From Actinomycetota bacterium (GTDB lineage Bacteria > Actinomycetota > Actinomycetes > Actinomycetales > Microbacteriaceae): 15,313 nt of DNA. Below, piece by piece: positions 13,747 to 15,313 of this stretch; positions within the stretch are counted from its first letter, which is position 1, and each line of letters opens with the position of its first letter. The DNA is taken from the NCBI GenBank assembly GCA_009699665.1, contig WLNS01000019.1, positions 1 to 15,313 on the forward strand. Direction: 5' to 3'. A program made the position numbers and the translations under genes. Below the pieces are notes generated by a model. It was not told where the DNA came from. It saw nothing but the letters and a program-made list of their open reading frames with translations, and did no database searches.

Positions 13747-15155
13747 TTTCGTTATCCCTCGCCACCATTGCCCAGATTGTCTCGGGACGCATGTACCACC
13801 CCTCCGGTGTCGATGTTTCCGATGTCGAGGTGTCGAAGCTCGTTGACACCGACTCTCGCGAGATTAGCACCGGTGATGTTTTTGTCGCAAAGCCGGGCGA
13901 GGTCACCGATGGTTGGAACTTTATCGACGACGCATATCACAGAGGCGCTGTCGCCGTAATTGCCGAAAGAGAGTCGAACATTGAGGTGCCGCAGATCATT
14001 GTGACCGACGCCGTTGTCGCGTTGGCCGACCTCGCGCGCGAGGTCGTCGCTCAAGTGAGGTCCCGGGGTAGCCTCAGGGTCATCGGCATCACCGGTTCGA
14101 ATGGAAAGACCACGACTAAAAATCTCGTGGGTTCACTGTGCGAACGCTTGGGACCGACGGTTTACCCCAAGGCTTCATTTAACAACGAAGTGGGAGCGCC
14201 GCTGACCATGCTGCGCATCAACGAAGATACGCGCTTCTTGGTTCTCGAATTGGGCGCGAGCGGCGTTGGTCACATTGCGCGGCTCACTGACATCGCCTCC
14301 CTCGACATCGGGGTCGTCCTCATGGTAGGTCTCGCGCACGCGGGAGAATTTGGTGGCCTGGAAAAAACAATTGTGGCAAAGACAGAGCTCGTTCAGGGGA
14401 TCGTGGCCGGGGGAACTGCCGTGCTCAATCGCGATGATCCGAACGTTGTTGGCATGGCGGGTGTCGCACCGGGACCCATCGTCTGGTTCGGGCGTGGCCG
14501 CGAGGCTGAGGTTCGGGCCACCGCGGTGAGAACAAGTTTGGCTGGGACGGATTTTGACCTCACCTTTGCGGACAGCACCCAGCACCACGTTCATTTCCCG
14601 GTGATTGGTGAACATCATGTCATGAACGCATTAGCCATGGCGACGGTCGGTGGTCTTTTGGGAGCTTCTGACGACCTAATTATTGACATTCTTGAAAAGA
14701 CGCAGCGCGCTGAACGGTGGCGCATGGAGAAGCTGGGTGGGGGAGGTGTCACCGTCATTAATGATGCTTACAATGCGTCTCCCGATTCGATGGCTGCGGC
14801 GCTTCGCACGCTGGCCGGACTGGGCGATAAGAGGAATCGACGGATTGCCGTGCTGGGGGAAATGAGTGAACTGGGTGAGCTTGCAGGCGACGAACACGAC
14901 GCAATCGCTCTTCTCGTCGTGCGTTTGAATCTTGATGCACTCGTGGTCGTGGGGGCAGGGGCACGTCGACTTTTTGTATCAAGCGTCAACGAAGGATCCT
15001 GGGCAGGGGAGAGCAGCTTTTTCGAAACGTCCGACGAGGCATACGATTACCTCATGACTGTCCTTCGCGATGATGACATCGTGTTGGTGAAGTCGTCCAA
15101 CTCAGCAGGGCTGCGCTTTTTGGGTGACAAGCTTGGCGAGGCCTTTCCATGCTGA
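13743..15155 (+). CDS. murF: UDP-N-acetylmuramoyl-tripeptide--D-alanyl-D-alanine ligase MurF
   Basis: A 470-residue Mur ligase that joins D-Ala-D-Ala to the UDP-MurNAc tripeptide, finishing the cytoplasmic precursor. N-terminal substrate domain with DTDSREISTGDVFVA (35-49), ATP loop GITGSNGKTTTKN (115-127), FNNEVGAPLTML (146-157), LELGASGVGHI (168-178), the AHAGEFGG block (198-205) with likely carbamylated Lys213, and in the C-terminal part DAYNASPDSM and AVLGEMSELG. These blocks and the length set it apart from MurE, MurC and MurD. The start codon overlaps the murE stop (ATGA), so translation is probably coupled. Its stop overlaps the mraY start by seven bases. Confidence 0.96.
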   Translation: MISLSLATIAQIVSGRMYHPSGVDVSDVEVSKLVDTDSREISTGDVFVAKPGEVTDGWNFIDDAYHRGAVAVIAERESNIEVPQIIVTDAVVALADLAREVVAQVRSRGSLRVIGITGSNGKTTTKNLVGSLCERLGPTVYPKASFNNEVGAPLTMLRINEDTRFLVLELGASGVGHIARLTDIASLDIGVVLMVGLAHAGEFGGLEKTIVAKTELVQGIVAGGTAVLNRDDPNVVGMAGVAPGPIVWFGRGREAEVRATAVRTSLAGTDFDLTFADSTQHHVHFPVIGEHHVMNALAMATVGGLLGASDDLIIDILEKTQRAERWRMEKLGGGGVTVINDAYNASPDSMAAALRTLAGLGDKRNRRIAVLGEMSELGELAGDEHDAIALLVVRLNLDALVVVGAGARRLFVSSVNEGSWAGESSFFETSDEAYDYLMTVLRDDDIVLVKSSNSAGLRFLGDKLGEAFPC

Positions 15156-15313
15156 CACTCATTGTTGCCGGAACGATTTCGATGTTTCTCTCGTTATTCT
15201 TCACCCCGCTCTTTGCCCGATTGTTCCGGGCTATCGGGTGGGGCCAGTACATCCGTGATGACGGTCCGCAGGAGCATCACGTCAAAAAAGGGACTCCGAC
15301 GATGGGCGGCATC
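15149..15313 (+). CDS. mraY: Phospho-N-acetylmuramoyl-pentapeptide-transferase MraY, N-terminal part
   Basis: Fifty-five codons from ATG 15149 to the window end. A first membrane helix (about 3-25) is followed by IRDDGP and HVKKGTPTMGG, the well-known N-terminal signature of MraY just before its second helix. MraY moves phospho-MurNAc-pentapeptide onto undecaprenyl phosphate to form lipid I in the cytoplasmic membrane. The catalytic Asp residues lie beyond the window. The ATG lies inside the end of murF (seven-base overlap including the murF TGA), typical of coupled dcw genes. Confidence 0.95.
   Translation, partial: MLTLIVAGTISMFLSLFFTPLFARLFRAIGWGQYIRDDGPQEHHVKKGTPTMGGI

Noticed and set aside
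1..15313. tRNA, rRNA, CRISPR arrays, insertion sequences or prophage genes
   Set aside because: No cloverleaf, spaced-repeat array, transposase or terminal inverted repeats were seen; gene order is that of a core chromosomal region.

Overview
The window looks like a chromosomal segment of a high-G+C Gram-positive bacterium, most probably Actinobacteria of the Microbacteriaceae type. The base composition is in the high fifties percent G+C by eye. The gene order (fadD15-like ligase, plsC, class II DAHP synthase, PASTA kinase, Rv2175c-like regulator, prenyl synthase, DUF3040, then mraZ-rsmH-ftsL-ftsI-murE-murF-mraY) is the actinobacterial order seen around pknL and the dcw cluster of Mycobacterium. 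The MurE substrate motif is not the usual DNPR of meso-diaminopimelate enzymes, which fits Microbacteriaceae with their unusual peptidoglycan. The genus cannot be fixed from the sequence.

Layout. Bases 1-228 (minus) hold the first 76 codons of an acyl-CoA ligase. It is divergent from a plus-strand run of a ROK sugar kinase (346-1296), an acyltransferase (1345-2031) and a class II DAHP synthase (2047-3414). Convergent to these, on the minus strand, lie a PASTA serine/threonine kinase (3427-5301) and, upstream of it, a small membrane-anchored LysM protein (5355-5930). A Rv2175c-like DNA-binding protein (about 6105-6440) diverges from the LysM gene across a region with a tandem repeat. A trans-prenyl diphosphate synthase (6460-7524, minus) diverges from a DUF3040 membrane protein (7600-7965), which ends in a strong intrinsic terminator. 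The dcw operon follows: mraZ (8237), rsmH (8771, frame broken near 9563), ftsL (9720), ftsI (10381), murE (12178), murF (13743) and the start of mraY (15149, cut by the window end).

How the genes work together. Most products serve the cell envelope. MurE, MurF and MraY build the lipid-linked peptidoglycan precursor; FtsI and FtsL act in septal synthesis. The prenyl synthase supplies polyprenyl chains. PlsC and the ligase serve lipid synthesis. The kinase and LysM protein carry extracytoplasmic wall-binding modules and could report wall status. MraZ sits behind its own likely operator repeats.

No new system is apparent. The most rewarding points are in the non-coding and boundary sequence: a structured RNA between mraZ and rsmH, a triple MraZ-box repeat with an inverted partial copy upstream, a 32-bp-period tandem repeat at the lysM/regulator divergent promoter, several starts that look leaderless, and a single-base frame break in rsmH.
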